From assembly GCF_036543075.1 (NCBI RefSeq), contig NZ_JAZHPF010000003.1, positions 186,001 through 250,000 of the forward strand: a stretch of 64,000 nucleotides of DNA, in the 5' to 3' direction. Under the pieces are notes generated by a model that was given only the letters and a program-made list of their open reading frames with translations, was not told the origin of the DNA and made no database searches. This DNA is from Deinococcus sp. YIM 134068 (GTDB taxonomy: Bacteria; Deinococcota; Deinococci; Deinococcales; Deinococcaceae). The position numbers and the translations under genes are program-made. Shown here one piece after another: positions 24,884 through 37,181 of this stretch (within the stretch, counting starts at the first letter, position 1; every line of letters starts with the position of its first letter).

Positions 24884-25687
24884 TCACGCCCCCACCGCCC
24901 CATACTTCCTAAGCCCCCGCCGCCACACGATCAGGCGCAACAGGCCGAAGACGACGAGCCAACCGAGCAGCACCAGCGCCCCGCGTCCGGCGTCGCTGAG
25001 CGTGGCCTTGCCCGCGAGGAGTTGGGCGGGGAGGCCGAGCATGTAGGGGAAGGGGGTCCAGACGGCGACGCGCTGCACCCATTCCGGGTAGAAGGCGAGG
25101 GGCGCGAACATGCCGCCGAGCGCGGCGTACACGAGCCACACGACCTCCTGAAAGCTGGTGCTGGATTCGGTCCAGAAGGCGAGGAGGCCGATGACGTACT
25201 CCCACAGGAAGCGGGCGCTGAAGCCGAGGAAGGCGAGGCCGAACGCGGCGAGGTAGGCCCAGGGGTCGGCTGTGAACTGCGCGCCCGCCAGCCACGCGAA
25301 CAGGCACACGAACGCGATCAGCGCGGGAAAGCGCACCACCCGCTCGGCGAGGTGCCCGGCATACCACATCCAGAGGGGATCGAGGGGACGCAGCAGCTTG
25401 GGCGAGAGGGTGCCCTGCCGGATGTCCATATCGAGTTCCCATGCGACCCACACGACCATCAGTTGCGAGACGAGCCAGGTGGAGAGGAAGTACGTGGCGA
25501 ACTCGGCGGAGCTGTACCCGTTGATCTGCCCGCCCGGTGCGTTCCCCGCCTGCGCCATCCACACGAGCATCATCACGAGCGAGAGCGTGCCCGAGAGCAT
25601 CCAGATCACGATCTCGGCGCGAAACTCGGTCATCTCCGCGAACTGGGTGGCGAAGAGGGTGCGGAGTTTTTTCACGGTGGCGGTCAT
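24884..25687 (-). CDS. ABC-2 type transporter permease
   Basis: A 267-residue partner permease of the same class (MTATVKKLRTLFATQFAEMTEFRAEIVIWMLSGTLSLVM..). There are six hydrophobic segments. The DMDIRQGTLSPKLLRPLDPLW loop is a marker of DUF990-type permeases. It probably pairs with the 24001 permease as a heterodimer. It lies between the ATPase and the second permease in one transcription unit, with gaps of about 90 bp filled by repeat words. Confidence 0.88.
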   Translation of the reverse strand: MTATVKKLRTLFATQFAEMTEFRAEIVIWMLSGTLSLVMMLVWMAQAGNAPGGQINGYSSAEFATYFLSTWLVSQLMVVWVAWELDMDIRQGTLSPKLLRPLDPLWMWYAGHLAERVVRFPALIAFVCLFAWLAGAQFTADPWAYLAAFGLAFLGFSARFLWEYVIGLLAFWTESSTSFQEVVWLVYAALGGMFAPLAFYPEWVQRVAVWTPFPYMLGLPAQLLAGKATLSDAGRGALVLLGWLVVFGLLRLIVWRRGLRKYGAVGA

Positions 25688-25777
25688 GGCGTGACCCCGG
25701 CCCGCCTATGGACCGTCGCTTGTCGCCTGTGGAGGAACCCGTCTTTTTCTACAAGCCGCAGGCCACGCGCCACACGC

Positions 25778-26788
25778 CTACACACGTTCCACCTCCCGCC
25801 CCCGCCCGAACAGCGCCGCCATCACCGTCTCGATGGGCGGGTCCTCCACCGTCAGGTCGGCCACGTCGAGGTCGGCGAGGAGGCGGGCGGCGCGGGTGCT
25901 GACCTCGGCGCGGGGGACGGTGAGTTCGGCGCTCAGGCCGTCCACGCGCACGTCGTCGCCGTAACGGGCGAGCTGGGGAGCGGTAACGGGGCGGCGCAGT
26001 TGGAGGCGGACCGTTTTGCCCCCGCTCCCCTGCGCGGCGAGGTGGGCGAGGTCGCCGTCGAAGACGAGTTCGCCCCGGTCGATCACGAGGATGCGGCGGG
26101 CGAGCGCCGTCACGTCGGCCATGTAGTGGCTCGTCAGGATGACGGTCGCCCCGTACCGCTCGTTGTAGTCGCGGATGAAGGCGCGCACGCTCTCCTGCAT
26201 GTTCACGTCGAGGCCGATGGTCGGCTCGTCGAGGAAGAGGACCCGTGGGCGGTGGAGCAGGGCGGCGGCGAGTTCGCACTTCATCCGCTCACCCAGCGAG
26301 AGCTTGCGGACCTGCTTCTTGAGGATACCCTCCAGCCCCAGGACCTCGGTGAACTCGGCCATCGTCGCCCGGTACTGCGCGTCACTGATCTCGTAGATCG
26401 CCTGATTGACGAGGAAGGAGTCGAGGGCGGGCAGGTCCCAGATGAGCTGCTGCTTTTGCCCCATGACGAGGGTGATGCCCTTGAGAAAGGCCGTCTCGCG
26501 GCGGCGCGGCTCGAAACCCGCCACCCGCGCCTCGCCGCCGGAGGGGTGCAGCAGGCCGGAGAGCATCTTGAGCGTCGTCGTCTTGCCCGCACCGTTCGGT
26601 CCCAGGAAGCCGACCACCTCGCCGGGTTCGAGGTCGAAGGACACGCCGCGCACGGCCTCGACCTCATGGCTTTTACGCTTCACGAAGGACCGCAGGCTGC
26701 CCAGGAACCCCGGCTCCTTCTCGTGGACCGTGTAACTCTTGCGAAGGTCGCGGACGCGCACGCTGGCGTCCGGTGTGGAAGTGGTCAT
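25778..26788 (-). CDS. ABC-2 transporter ATP-binding protein
   Basis: A 336-residue ATPase. The start at 26788 gives MTTSTPDASVRVRDLRKSY. It has Walker A GPNGAGKTTTLK, signature LSLGERMKCELAAALLH, Walker B VLFLDEPTIGLDVNMQ and switch His in LTSHYMADVTALARRILVID. The last ~80 residues form the extra regulatory part seen in NatA/CcmA-type ATPases. It energises the two permeases downstream. No Shine-Dalgarno is seen; TACCCT lies 9 nt before the ATG. Confidence 0.9.
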   Translation of the reverse strand: MTTSTPDASVRVRDLRKSYTVHEKEPGFLGSLRSFVKRKSHEVEAVRGVSFDLEPGEVVGFLGPNGAGKTTTLKMLSGLLHPSGGEARVAGFEPRRRETAFLKGITLVMGQKQQLIWDLPALDSFLVNQAIYEISDAQYRATMAEFTEVLGLEGILKKQVRKLSLGERMKCELAAALLHRPRVLFLDEPTIGLDVNMQESVRAFIRDYNERYGATVILTSHYMADVTALARRILVIDRGELVFDGDLAHLAAQGSGGKTVRLQLRRPVTAPQLARYGDDVRVDGLSAELTVPRAEVSTRAARLLADLDVADLTVEDPPIETVMAALFGRGREVERV

Positions 26789-26855
26789 CTGAGGTACAGG
26801 GTAAGGCGCTCCGGGTGGAAGCGAATAGGTGAAATGGCGGGGTCGGACTTCAGGG

Positions 26856-26886
26856 GGTCGCCAGTCGCCAGCGGCCAGTCGCCAGG
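26856..26886 (+). repeat. Stuttered GTCGCCAGT array
   Basis: GGTCGCCAGTCGCCAGCGG then CCAGTCGCCAGG, nearly the same as the arrays at 12473 and 33699. It lies in the 271-bp divergent gap 26789-27059, which otherwise holds no gene. Confidence 0.7.
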
Positions 26887-27059
26887 GACAACACCGACTC
26901 CACGTTTCCTCCTGCTTCGGTCGCCTGCGGAGCGGCTGGGCGAGGATAGGCGCGGCGGGGAGGTTCGGGAACCTTCTTTCCCTCCCGTAGCCGGTAGATT
27001 CACCCGATGCCCCTGACCCGACGCCCGTTGCCCCTCCCGTCCTTCGCCACGGAGCGCGC

Positions 27060-27788
27060 GTGAATCCCTGGGTTCTCCTCGCCCGCGCGCCCATTCCCGG
27101 CAGCACCGATTCCCTGTGCCTCCACCGGCGCGGCGACGAGTTCTCGATTCAAATTTCAGGGTACGTCAGCGAGCTGATGAACAGCCGCCAGCACGCCTCG
27201 GAGGACGCGCTGGCGCACCTGGCCTGCGCCGCTATCGCGGGCCGCCCGGACCCGCAGGTGCTCGTCGGCGGGCTGGGGATGGGCTTCACGCTCGCCGCCG
27301 CGCTGGGGGCGCTGGGGCCACGGGGCGTCGTGACGGTCGCCGAACTCGTGCCGGAGGTCGTGGAGTGGAACAGAGGCCCGCTCGGCGACTGCGCAGGCCG
27401 CCCGCTGGAGGACCCCCGCACGCGCGTGCATGTGGGCGACGTGGCCGACCTGCTCAGGACGCGGCGGGCCGCCTTCGACGCCGTGCTGCTCGACGTGGAC
27501 AACGGCCCGGAGGGGATGACGCACCGGGAGAACAACTGGCTGTACTCCCCGGCGGGCCTGGCTGCCGCCCGACAAACTCTGCGGCCCGGCGGCATACTCG
27601 CCGTCTGGTCGGCCACCCCGGACCCCCGCTTCACGAACCGGCTGCGACGGGCGGGCTTTGGGGTCGAGGTCCGCACGGCCCGCGCCCGCCCCGGCAAGGG
27701 TGCCCACCACACGATCTGGCTGGCCCACTCGCCCGGCGGACGGAATAAGGGCGACACGGGTGGGAGGCGGGAAGTCGCCCGCTCCTGA
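27060..27788 (+). CDS. Spermidine synthase-like methyltransferase-fold protein
   Basis: A 242-residue protein with the SAM/spermidine-synthase Rossmann fold. Motifs: [64 protein letters not shown], and [15 protein letters not shown]. The aspartates that bind the polyamine in true spermidine synthases are partly replaced, so the reaction is uncertain. The GTG start at 27060 has GGAG 6 nt upstream. No partner such as SpeD is nearby. Confidence 0.8.
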   Translation: MNPWVLLARAPIPGSTDSLCLHRRGDEFSIQISGYVSELMNSRQHASEDALAHLACAAIAGRPDPQVLVGGLGMGFTLAAALGALGPRGVVTVAELVPEVVEWNRGPLGDCAGRPLEDPRTRVHVGDVADLLRTRRAAFDAVLLDVDNGPEGMTHRENNWLYSPAGLAAARQTLRPGGILAVWSATPDPRFTNRLRRAGFGVEVRTARARPGKGAHHTIWLAHSPGGRNKGDTGGRREVARS

Positions 27789-27873
27789 GCGGCCTGCGCC
27801 CCGACCCGCCCTTCTGTGCGTTGAGTGCGCGGCTGTTCCCCCGACAGTCACGGATAAAATCCCGGCTGGGGCG

Positions 27874-27879
27874 TACCCT
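27874..27879 (+). promoter_or_regulatory. Leaderless -10 box TACCCT for chromate transporter operon
   Basis: TACCCT is followed by 6 nt (CCGGGC) and the ATG at 27886. Confidence 0.55.
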
Positions 27880-27885
27880 CCGGGC

Positions 27886-28479
27886 ATGACGCGCGCCCGT
27901 TCGGGGGATAACCCTACCACCTCTCCCGCCGCCTCCCCCACCCCGTCCGCCCTCGCGCGGATGTTCGTGGTCGTGGCCCTGGCCGGGATCGGCGGGGGGC
28001 TGCCCGCCCACACGCGCCGGGCGCTCACCTCGCGCGGCTGGATGACGGACGAGGCTTTCGCGGAGACCTACACCCTCGCGCAGCTCACGCCGGGGCCGAA
28101 CGCCGTGAATCTCGCGGCGATGGTGGGGGCACGGCTGGCGGGACGGGCGGGGGCACTCGCCTGCACCATAGGAGTGCTGACGCCCGGCATCGTCGCCATG
28201 CTCGCCGTGAGTGCGGTGGCGCTGGGGCAGGCTGGGGGGTTGCCACCCGCCGTGCAAAGCGGCCTGCGTGGGGCGGCGTGCGCGGCGCTCGCGGTGCTGC
28301 TGACCGCCGCGCTCCCCGTCGTACGGGTGGGGTGGGGCGTGCGGGGTGGCCCGGTGCTGACCGCCCTGACCTTCCTCGCGCTCGGCGTGCTGCGGCTGGA
28401 CCTGCTGCCCGTGCTGCTCGCGCTGGTGGGGGTGGGGCTGCTCATCCACCGTCCCCGGCCCAACTCGGAGAAGGCATGA
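27886..28479 (+). CDS. chrA: Chromate transporter family protein, first half
   Basis: A 197-residue membrane protein with one CHR domain. The motif [17 protein letters not shown] is the CHR signature (PGP). The short type works as a pair with a second CHR protein encoded next to it. It overlaps the second half by 4 bp (ATGA). The family exports chromate, or another oxyanion, by exchange; the substrate here is not shown. Confidence 0.88.
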   Translation: MTRARSGDNPTTSPAASPTPSALARMFVVVALAGIGGGLPAHTRRALTSRGWMTDEAFAETYTLAQLTPGPNAVNLAAMVGARLAGRAGALACTIGVLTPGIVAMLAVSAVALGQAGGLPPAVQSGLRGAACAALAVLLTAALPVVRVGWGVRGGPVLTALTFLALGVLRLDLLPVLLALVGVGLLIHRPRPNSEKA

Positions 28480-29003
28480 CCGATGCCCCCGTCAACCTCG
28501 CCGAACTGCTCCTCGCCTTCGCGCGGCTGGGCCTCATCAGCTTCGGCGGCACGAACGTCGCGGAGTTGGAGCGGGCGCTCGTCCTGCACCACCGCTGGAT
28601 CGACGCGCAGACGCTGGCGAACGGCTTCGCGCTGGGTCAACTCATGCCGGGGCCGAATATGCTCGCGGTCACGCATTACGGGTACGCCGCCGCCGGGCTG
28701 CCCGGTGCCCTGACCGCCACCCTCGGCTTCTACGGCCCGACCGCCCTGCTGAGCGCCGTGGTCGCCCTCGTGTGGCAGCGGCACAACAAGCACCCGTGGG
28801 TCGTTGCGTTTCGGAATGCCCTGCTGCCCTTCGGCGGTGGGGTCATCCTCGCCGGGGCGCTCGTGCTGGGGCGCACGTCCGTCACCTCCTGGCCCGCCGC
28901 GCTCCTTGCCGGGGTCGCCTTCCTGCTGCTGTGGCGGACGGGGGCGAACAGCGCCGTGGTGGTGCTGGGGGCGGCGGTGGTGGGGGCGCTGCTGGGGTTG
29001 TGA
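28476..29003 (+). CDS. chrA: Chromate transporter family protein, second half
   Basis: A 175-residue membrane protein with the second CHR domain ([17 protein letters not shown], and [16 protein letters not shown]). The ATG at 28476 overlaps the upstream stop and has GGAGAAGG just before. The two halves probably form the ChrA1-ChrA2 heterodimer with inverted topology, as in other short-chain CHR pairs. Confidence 0.88.
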   Translation: MTDAPVNLAELLLAFARLGLISFGGTNVAELERALVLHHRWIDAQTLANGFALGQLMPGPNMLAVTHYGYAAAGLPGALTATLGFYGPTALLSAVVALVWQRHNKHPWVVAFRNALLPFGGGVILAGALVLGRTSVTSWPAALLAGVAFLLLWRTGANSAVVVLGAAVVGALLGL

Positions 29004-29012
29004 GGAACAACT

Positions 29013-29624
29013 CTACACTCTCCACTCCTCTCCCCAACCCAGGAACGTCAGCGTTTCGCCCTGCATCTCAGCCCAAGACAGACAAGCCTCTGGGTTGACA
29101 TAAATCCCCTCGTTGATTAAATCTGCCGCCCACTCCGGCACCCAGCACAACAAACCGGACGAGCCACTTGAGGCGAGCAGAGGCGGCACAACCATCAACC
29201 AGGTGTCCCACGGTGGAATGTTGTTATCGTCTATGTAACCACTGCTTGCCACACGCGCGGCCCCATCAGACAACGACGAATCGGGATCAACAATGAGCAA
29301 GGCTCGCGGACGAGCCAACTCCCGCCGGGCAAATGTGAACGTCTGTTCGTCTGGGGCTTGCCCCAACAGTTGCCGCCGCAGGTCGAAGAATCGTTCGAGT
29401 TCAGCGGCATCGGGCATCCCCGAGAAACCGTCCGTCAATGGCCGCGCCGCTGCCCTTAACCCCTCGCTCCGGTGGATGAAAGCGGGTGCCCCGGAGAGCA
29501 AGGCGTCCCAACTCGCCACGTCATCGGGAGGCAGTTCAACCCGTGCCTGGAGTGAGGCCACATCGTACTTTGGGGCGAACTCCTCCGCCTAGGCGAGGCA
29601 TTCGGCCAGACGCTCAAGCAGCAT
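29013..29624 (-). pseudogene. Hypothetical protein interrupted near the N-terminus by TAG
   Basis: Read from ATG 29624 the frame gives MLLERLAECLA, then TAG (29591-29589), then AEEFAPKYDVASLQARVELPPDDVASWDALL and a long open frame to 29013. The coding-like sequence on both sides suggests a single codon change, for instance TGG to TAG. If the gene is still used, translation must start at the GTG 29561 (182 residues), which has no Shine-Dalgarno near. The protein has no known family, no signal and no membrane part. It is less G+C-rich than its neighbours and convergent with the chromate genes. Confidence 0.6.
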
Positions 29625-29684
29625 GACTTGACATAGCACGACGGTAAGCGGAGGGACCGCCCGTTTCCCGGCCCTTGCTCTAGC

Positions 29685-32600
29685 ATGGCTCACGTGACGA
29701 CCGACTGGCGCGAACACGCTCCCTCGCGGCGGGCGCGGCCTCCGCAGGTGCGGGGGGCGGTAGCGCGGCCCCGGCTGCTCGCGCTGCTGCGCTCCTCGCG
29801 GGTGGTGATGGTGGTGGCCCCGGCGGGCTACGGGAAGACGACCGCCCTCGCCGCCCACCTGCCCGACCTCGGGCAGACGTGCTGGCTGACCCTGGACGTG
29901 GACGACGCCGACCCGCAGGTTCTCGCCTCGGGGCTGGCGGTGGCGGTGGCGGGGCTGCCGGGGGGCGAGGGGCCGGGGGCGCTCCTCGACGCGGGGGCCG
30001 CACCGAGACGGGTGGCGGCGCGGGTGGCGGACGTGCTCGACACGGCGGACGCCCTGCTCGTCCTCGACGAGGCGCAGCATCTCGCCGGGCCACTGACGGA
30101 AGGGGTGCTACGCGAACTGCTGGGCGGGCGGGTGGCGCTGCTCGCGCGCACGCCGCTCCTGAATTCCGATCTGACGCGGCTGGAGACGGCAGGCGACCTC
30201 ACGCGCGTCTCGGCGTCCGACCTCGCCTTCACGCCCGCCGAACTCGCCGAACTGCTCGCGGCGCACGGGGTGACGGCGGACGCGGCGGAGGTGCGGCTCG
30301 CGCACGGGGTCACGGAGGGGTGGCCCATTGCGGCCCGCTTTCTGGCGCAGGCGGCGGCGCAGGGGCGGGTGCGGCTCGCCGGGCTGTCGGACCTCGACGG
30401 GGGGGAGGCGCAACTGGGCACCCTGTTCGCCTACCTCGCGCAGGAGGTTCTGGGACCGCTCGACCCCAGCCTCAGATCGCTGCTCACGCGCGGCAGCGTC
30501 TTCGAGGAGCTGACGCCCGACCTCCTGACCGATGTTCTGGGGGCGGACGTGCTGGGGCCGGGGGAATTGGGCGAGCGGGAGGCGGGCACGCTGCTGGGGG
30601 CGCTGGCGAGCGGCGGCACCTTCCTGACGCGCACGGGCGACAGCTACCGCGCCCACCCACTCTTGCGGGCGCACCTGCGCGGCCTGCTCACCCCCGGCGA
30701 GGCGCGGGAGATCGCGGCGCGGGGGGCGGCCTATTTCGAGCGGACGGGACGGCCCCGGCGGGCACTCGCCGCGCACCTCGGGGCGGGGAACACGGCGCGG
30801 GCCGCCGAACTCCTCGCCGGACACGGGGGCCGCTGGCTGGACGGGGGCCGGGTGACGCTCGTGGAGCGCAGTCTCGCCCGGCTGCCGGGGGCCGCGTGGA
30901 CGCCCGCCCTCCACGCCCTCTCCGGGGACGCCCTGCGGTTGGGGTCGCGGTACGTGGAGGCGCTGGCGGCCTATGCGCGGGCGGAGCCGCTGGCGCGTGC
31001 CCTCGGGGAGGCGCAGGTCGCGCTCGACACGGTGCAGCCCGACCTCGCCTGGGGACCGCTGGACATGGCGGCGGCGCTGGCAGGCGGGGAGGAGGCGGCA
31101 CGGGTGGAACAGATGCGGGCGGAGAACCACCTCAACGCGGGGGACCCCGCGCGGGCGCTCGCCCTGCACCCGGAACTCGCGGCGGGGGCACGCTACACGC
31201 TGCGGTCGGGCCGTCTTCAGGATGCCCTCACCCTCGCCCTCCATGCCGCGCGCGGGGAGGCGGGGGGCGCGCGGGCGGCGCAGAACCACCGGGAGGGGCT
31301 GCTCCTCGCCTCCTTCCTCCACGCGGTTCTCGGTGAGCCGGGGGAGGCCGCCCGCCGCGCCCGCGAGGGGCTGGCCGAGGGCGAGCGGCTGGAGAGCCGC
31401 TTCGTGCGCTCGCTCGCCCTCGCCCGGCTGGGCCACGCGGAGGTGGCGGCAGAACGCTTCGGGCAGGCGCGGGCCGCCTACGAGGAGGCGCTGACGCTCG
31501 CGCAGGACGTGGTGCCCCGCCTCCAGGTCGAGCCGCGCCTGGGGCTGGCGTACCTGGAGGCGCGGGCGGGCCACCCGGCCCCCGCCGCCGACCACGAGGC
31601 CCGCGCCCTGACCCACGCGGGAGGCGACCGCTACGTGGAGGGGCTGACGCGGCTCACGGCGGCGCTGGGGCGACTGCACGGGGGGGACGCGGCGGGGGCG
31701 CTGCCGGGCCTGCGCGCGACTCAGGAGGTTTTCACAGCCTGCGGCGACGCCTTCGGGGTGGGGGCGGCGGCGCTGGCCGTGTATGCGGCGACCGGTGAGG
31801 TGGACGACGCGCCCGAGGCCGCCCATGCCGTCGTCTCCTTCCCCTTTCTGCTCGCCCGGCGCTCGCTGCTCTCCCCGGCGCGGACGCGGGCGGCCCGCGC
31901 GGCCCTGCTCGCCCGCCTCGCCGCTCACACTCCCGATAGGGGGGCCGCGCTCCTGTCCGTCGCCCACGCGCTCGGCTACGGACACCTGCCCAGCCCGGAC
32001 GAGGTGCCCGGCGTGAACGTGCGGGTGCACGTGCTGGGCCGGGTGGCCGTGACGCGGGACGGTGGCCCGGCGCGCGAGTGGGGCCGCGCCCGCGCCCGTG
32101 ACCTGCTTGCGCTCCTCGCCGTTCACGAGAACGGGCTGCCGCGTGAGGCCGCGCAGGAGGCCCTCTTTCCCGGCGCGGACCCGCAGGTCGGCGAGCGCAA
32201 CTTTCGCGTCACCCTGCACGCGCTGGGGCAGGTGCTGGAGGAGGGCGTGGCGAGCGGCACCTTTCTGGAGCGCGGCGACTGGCTGCGGCTGCGCGGCGGC
32301 CCCGACCTGGGGGTGGACCTGTGGGAGGCCCGCCGACACCTCGCCGCCGCCCCCGGCACCCCGGCCCGCGCCGAAGCCCTTCTCGCGCTGCCGGGCGGGG
32401 TGGCCGACAGCGACCTCGCCGCCGTGCAGGCCGAGGCCGAACGCCACGCCGCCCTGCTCCCCGAGGCGCTGGCGGCGGAGGCCGACCACGCCCTCAGAAC
32501 GGCCCGCCCCGACCTCGCCGCCCGGCTCTCGGCCCGCGCACTGGACCTCGACCCCGCCCACGAACCCGCCGCCCGCGCCCTGATGCGCGCCCACCACGCC

Positions 32601-32735
32601 CGCGCCAACCCCGCCGCCGCCGCCCGAACCTACGCGGCCCTGCGCGCGGCCCTCGCCGAGCTTGGATTGACGCCCTTGCCGGAAACGGAGGGGCTACGTC
32701 AGGCGCTGATGGGAGGGATGCGGATTGAGGGATGA
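29685..32735 (+). CDS. AAA-type ATPase/TPR transcriptional regulator with C-terminal BTAD domain
   Basis: A 1016-residue regulator. Residues 30-300 are a STAND/MalT-type NTPase with Walker A PAGYGKT (46-52) and a Walker B-like [11 protein letters not shown]. The middle (about 330-740) is helical, TPR-like. The C-terminus (about 770-1016) has an OmpR-like winged helix ([39 protein letters not shown]) followed by a bacterial transcriptional activation domain (BTAD). The order NTPase-TPR-wHTH-BTAD is known from Deinococcus and Chloroflexi. Target genes are unknown. It diverges from the interrupted gene at 29624. Confidence 0.88.
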   Translation: MAHVTTDWREHAPSRRARPPQVRGAVARPRLLALLRSSRVVMVVAPAGYGKTTALAAHLPDLGQTCWLTLDVDDADPQVLASGLAVAVAGLPGGEGPGALLDAGAAPRRVAARVADVLDTADALLVLDEAQHLAGPLTEGVLRELLGGRVALLARTPLLNSDLTRLETAGDLTRVSASDLAFTPAELAELLAAHGVTADAAEVRLAHGVTEGWPIAARFLAQAAAQGRVRLAGLSDLDGGEAQLGTLFAYLAQEVLGPLDPSLRSLLTRGSVFEELTPDLLTDVLGADVLGPGELGEREAGTLLGALASGGTFLTRTGDSYRAHPLLRAHLRGLLTPGEAREIAARGAAYFERTGRPRRALAAHLGAGNTARAAELLAGHGGRWLDGGRVTLVERSLARLPGAAWTPALHALSGDALRLGSRYVEALAAYARAEPLARALGEAQVALDTVQPDLAWGPLDMAAALAGGEEAARVEQMRAENHLNAGDPARALALHPELAAGARYTLRSGRLQDALTLALHAARGEAGGARAAQNHREGLLLASFLHAVLGEPGEAARRAREGLAEGERLESRFVRSLALARLGHAEVAAERFGQARAAYEEALTLAQDVVPRLQVEPRLGLAYLEARAGHPAPAADHEARALTHAGGDRYVEGLTRLTAALGRLHGGDAAGALPGLRATQEVFTACGDAFGVGAAALAVYAATGEVDDAPEAAHAVVSFPFLLARRSLLSPARTRAARAALLARLAAHTPDRGAALLSVAHALGYGHLPSPDEVPGVNVRVHVLGRVAVTRDGGPAREWGRARARDLLALLAVHENGLPREAAQEALFPGADPQVGERNFRVTLHALGQVLEEGVASGTFLERGDWLRLRGGPDLGVDLWEARRHLAAAPGTPARAEALLALPGGVADSDLAAVQAEAERHAALLPEALAAEADHALRTARPDLAARLSARALDLDPAHEPAARALMRAHHARANPAAAARTYAALRAALAELGLTPLPETEGLRQALMGGMRIEG

Positions 32736-32767
32736 GGCGGAGTCGGACGCCACAGTGGAGGAAGGGC

Positions 32768-32820
32768 CTTGAGCGTTTCTCCCTCTCCCCTGGTGGGAGA
32801 GGGCCGGGGTGAGGGGGCGA
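32768..32820 (+). repeat. Intergenic C/G hairpin element, family A copy 7
   Basis: CTTGAGCGTTTCTCCCTCTC then CCCTGGTGGGAGAGGGCCGG and GGTGAGGGGGCGA. It lies between the BTAD regulator and the 3-hydroxybutyrate dehydrogenase gene. Confidence 0.65.
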
Positions 32821-32902
32821 CCCAGTGACCCAACCGAGAACCGCCCCCTCATCAGCCATCCCTTCCCCTCCCCACTGAAACCGCCCCGTGACGCCCCCTC
32901 CC

Positions 32903-32908
32903 TAAACT
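32903..32908 (+). promoter_or_regulatory. Leaderless -10 box TAAACT for 3-hydroxybutyrate dehydrogenase gene
   Basis: TAAACT, then 7 nt (CCCCTCC), then the ATG at 32916. Confidence 0.65.
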
Positions 32909-32915
32909 CCCCTCC

Positions 32916-33683
<768 letters not shown>

Positions 33684-33698
33684 GGGAGGGCTGAGGGG

Positions 33699-33729
33699 AG
33701 TCGCCAGTCGCCAGCTTCCAGTCGCCAGG
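33699..33729 (+). repeat. Stuttered GTCGCCAGT array
   Basis: GAGTCGCCAGTCGCCAGC then TTCCAGTCGCCAGG, the same word order as at 12473-12503. Confidence 0.75.
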
Positions 33730-33789
33730 ACGGGCGGGGGCTGGGTCGTTTTCTCCGTTCTGTCCCAAAAAAATCCGTGGATGTAGGTC

Positions 33790-33850
33790 TTGCTTTTTGC
33801 CCCTCCCCCTTGAGGGGGGAGGCTGGGAGGGGGTGAACGAGCCTGGCCCT
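33790..33850 (+). repeat. Intergenic C/G hairpin element, family A copy 8
   Basis: TGCTTTTTGCCCCTCCCCCT then TGAGGGGGGAGGCTGGGAGG and GGGTGAACGAGC. It lies between the convergent 3-hydroxybutyrate dehydrogenase and peptidase genes. Confidence 0.7.
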
Positions 33851-33892
33851 CCCAGAGAATAGACTGCCGAGCCATCCTCCACCCCAAGAGCA

Positions 33893-33924
33893 AGGCCCGA
33901 AGTCCTTTCCCAGACTCCGGGCCT
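33893..33924 (-). terminator. Terminator after M3 peptidase gene
   Basis: On the minus strand AGGCCCGGAGTC pairs with GACTTCGGGCCT (one mismatch), followed by TGCTCTTGG. Confidence 0.55.
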
Positions 33925-33938
33925 CCCCTCTTTCCTCC

Positions 33939-36014
<2,076 letters not shown>

Positions 36015-36021
36015 GGCTGGG

Positions 36022-36027
36022 AGTATA
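36022..36027 (-). promoter_or_regulatory. Leaderless -10 box TATACT for M3 peptidase gene
   Basis: TATACT on the minus strand, 7 nt (CCCAGCC), then the ATG at 36014. The hexamer is one base from the consensus. Confidence 0.7.
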
Positions 36028-36100
36028 GAGAGCGCGGGGGTGGGACAGTGTGGATTTCAAAGGGGTGTGGGGGTGCCTCCCCTCCCTCTGCCCTCGCCCA

Positions 36101-37135
36101 ATGGCAGATGACGACGGGCCTCCTCCCGTGCTCAACTTCCGCATGGACGTTCAGCTCCATCCGCCCCTTGCCCTGCCGCCCGGCGTAACTCTCCGGCCTG
36201 CCACGCCCGCCGATACGGCCCGCGTCGCCGCCTTCCTGAGCATCGCCCACCCGGAGTCGCCCGTCGCCGCCGAGGACTTGGAGCGGCTGGAGGCCACCCG
36301 GCAGCCGGACGAGCCGCACGCTCGCACGCTCGCGCTGTCAGGTGGGGAGATCGTCGGCCTCGCGGAGACGGGTGTGCCACGCTCGGACGGGCATCCCGGC
36401 TGGCTGGACGTGAGCGTGCGGACGCTGCCGGACCTCGCGAGCGGGTCACTTGCCGAGGCTCTGTTCGCCCACGCCGAGGCGGCGGCCCTCGCGCACGGTG
36501 CCCGCGTCCTCGTCACCCGCGTGCGGGAGGACTGGTGGGAGAAGCCCTTCTACGAGGCGCGCGGTTATGCCGAACACGACCGTATGTGGATGAGCACGCT
36601 CGATCTGCGGACGCTGGATTTCGCCCGGTTCGCGCACTACGAGGCGCGGGCGCGGGCGGCGGGCCTCTCTATCCGCCCCCTGAGTGAGTTGGGGGAGTTC
36701 GACGAGGCGCAACAACACCGCCTCTATACGTTGATCGCCGCCCTGCTGCGTGACGTGCCGAGCACCACACAGGTCAGCGTGTGGCCCTTCGAGACGTGGC
36801 AGCGCCGCGTGGCGGAGCGTTTGAATCCGGTCGGCCTCTTCGTCGCCGTCGCGCCGGACGGAGAGTGGGTGGGCGTGAGCGAGCTGTACCTTCCCATCCC
36901 CACCCGCCCTGGCACGCTGCACAACGGGCTGACGGGCGTGCTGCCCGCGTGGCGTGGGCATGGCGTCGCCTCCGCCCTCAAGCTCGCCGCCGCCCGCGCC
37001 GCCCTGGAACGCGGGTTTACACACTCGCGCACGGGCAACCACAGCGGCAACCGCCCGATGCTCGCGGTCAACACGCGGCTGGGCTTCGTGCGGGAGGCGG
37101 CGATGGTGACGCTGATGAAGGCTTGTGGCGTGTAG
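36101..37135 (+). CDS. GNAT family N-acetyltransferase with two GNAT domains
   Basis: About 344 residues from the ATG at 36101; ATG 36143 (MDVQLHPPLALPPGVTLRPAT) may be the true start and gives 330 residues. The N-domain covers about 15-160 and the C-domain about 180-340. The acetyl-CoA-binding loop of the C-domain is seen as LTGVLPAWRGHGVASALKLAAARAA, with NTRLGFVREA at the end. The N-domain loop is degenerate, as often in such tandem forms. The substrate is unknown. The 3' end lies in a 13-bp stem shared with queA. Confidence 0.85.
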   Translation: MADDDGPPPVLNFRMDVQLHPPLALPPGVTLRPATPADTARVAAFLSIAHPESPVAAEDLERLEATRQPDEPHARTLALSGGEIVGLAETGVPRSDGHPGWLDVSVRTLPDLASGSLAEALFAHAEAAALAHGARVLVTRVREDWWEKPFYEARGYAEHDRMWMSTLDLRTLDFARFAHYEARARAAGLSIRPLSELGEFDEAQQHRLYTLIAALLRDVPSTTQVSVWPFETWQRRVAERLNPVGLFVAVAPDGEWVGVSELYLPIPTRPGTLHNGLTGVLPAWRGHGVASALKLAAARAALERGFTHSRTGNHSGNRPMLAVNTRLGFVREAAMVTLMKACGV

Positions 37136-37181
37136 CTCGTCGCTTGTAGGAAAAGCCCTCGACAAGCCACACGCCACAAGC
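37121..37181. terminator. Bidirectional stem across the ends of convergent GNAT and queA genes
   Basis: GCTTGTGGCGTGT (37121-37133) pairs perfectly with ACACGCCACAAGC (37169-37181), a 35-nt interior containing a second pairing (CGCTTGT/ACAAGC) and GGAAAA. The arms overlap the last codons of both genes. Confidence 0.65.

Noticed and set aside
27060..27788. Calling this gene speE
   Set aside because: The fold matches, but the substrate-binding acidic residues are not convincingly kept and no polyamine gene is nearby, so only spermidine synthase-like is stated.
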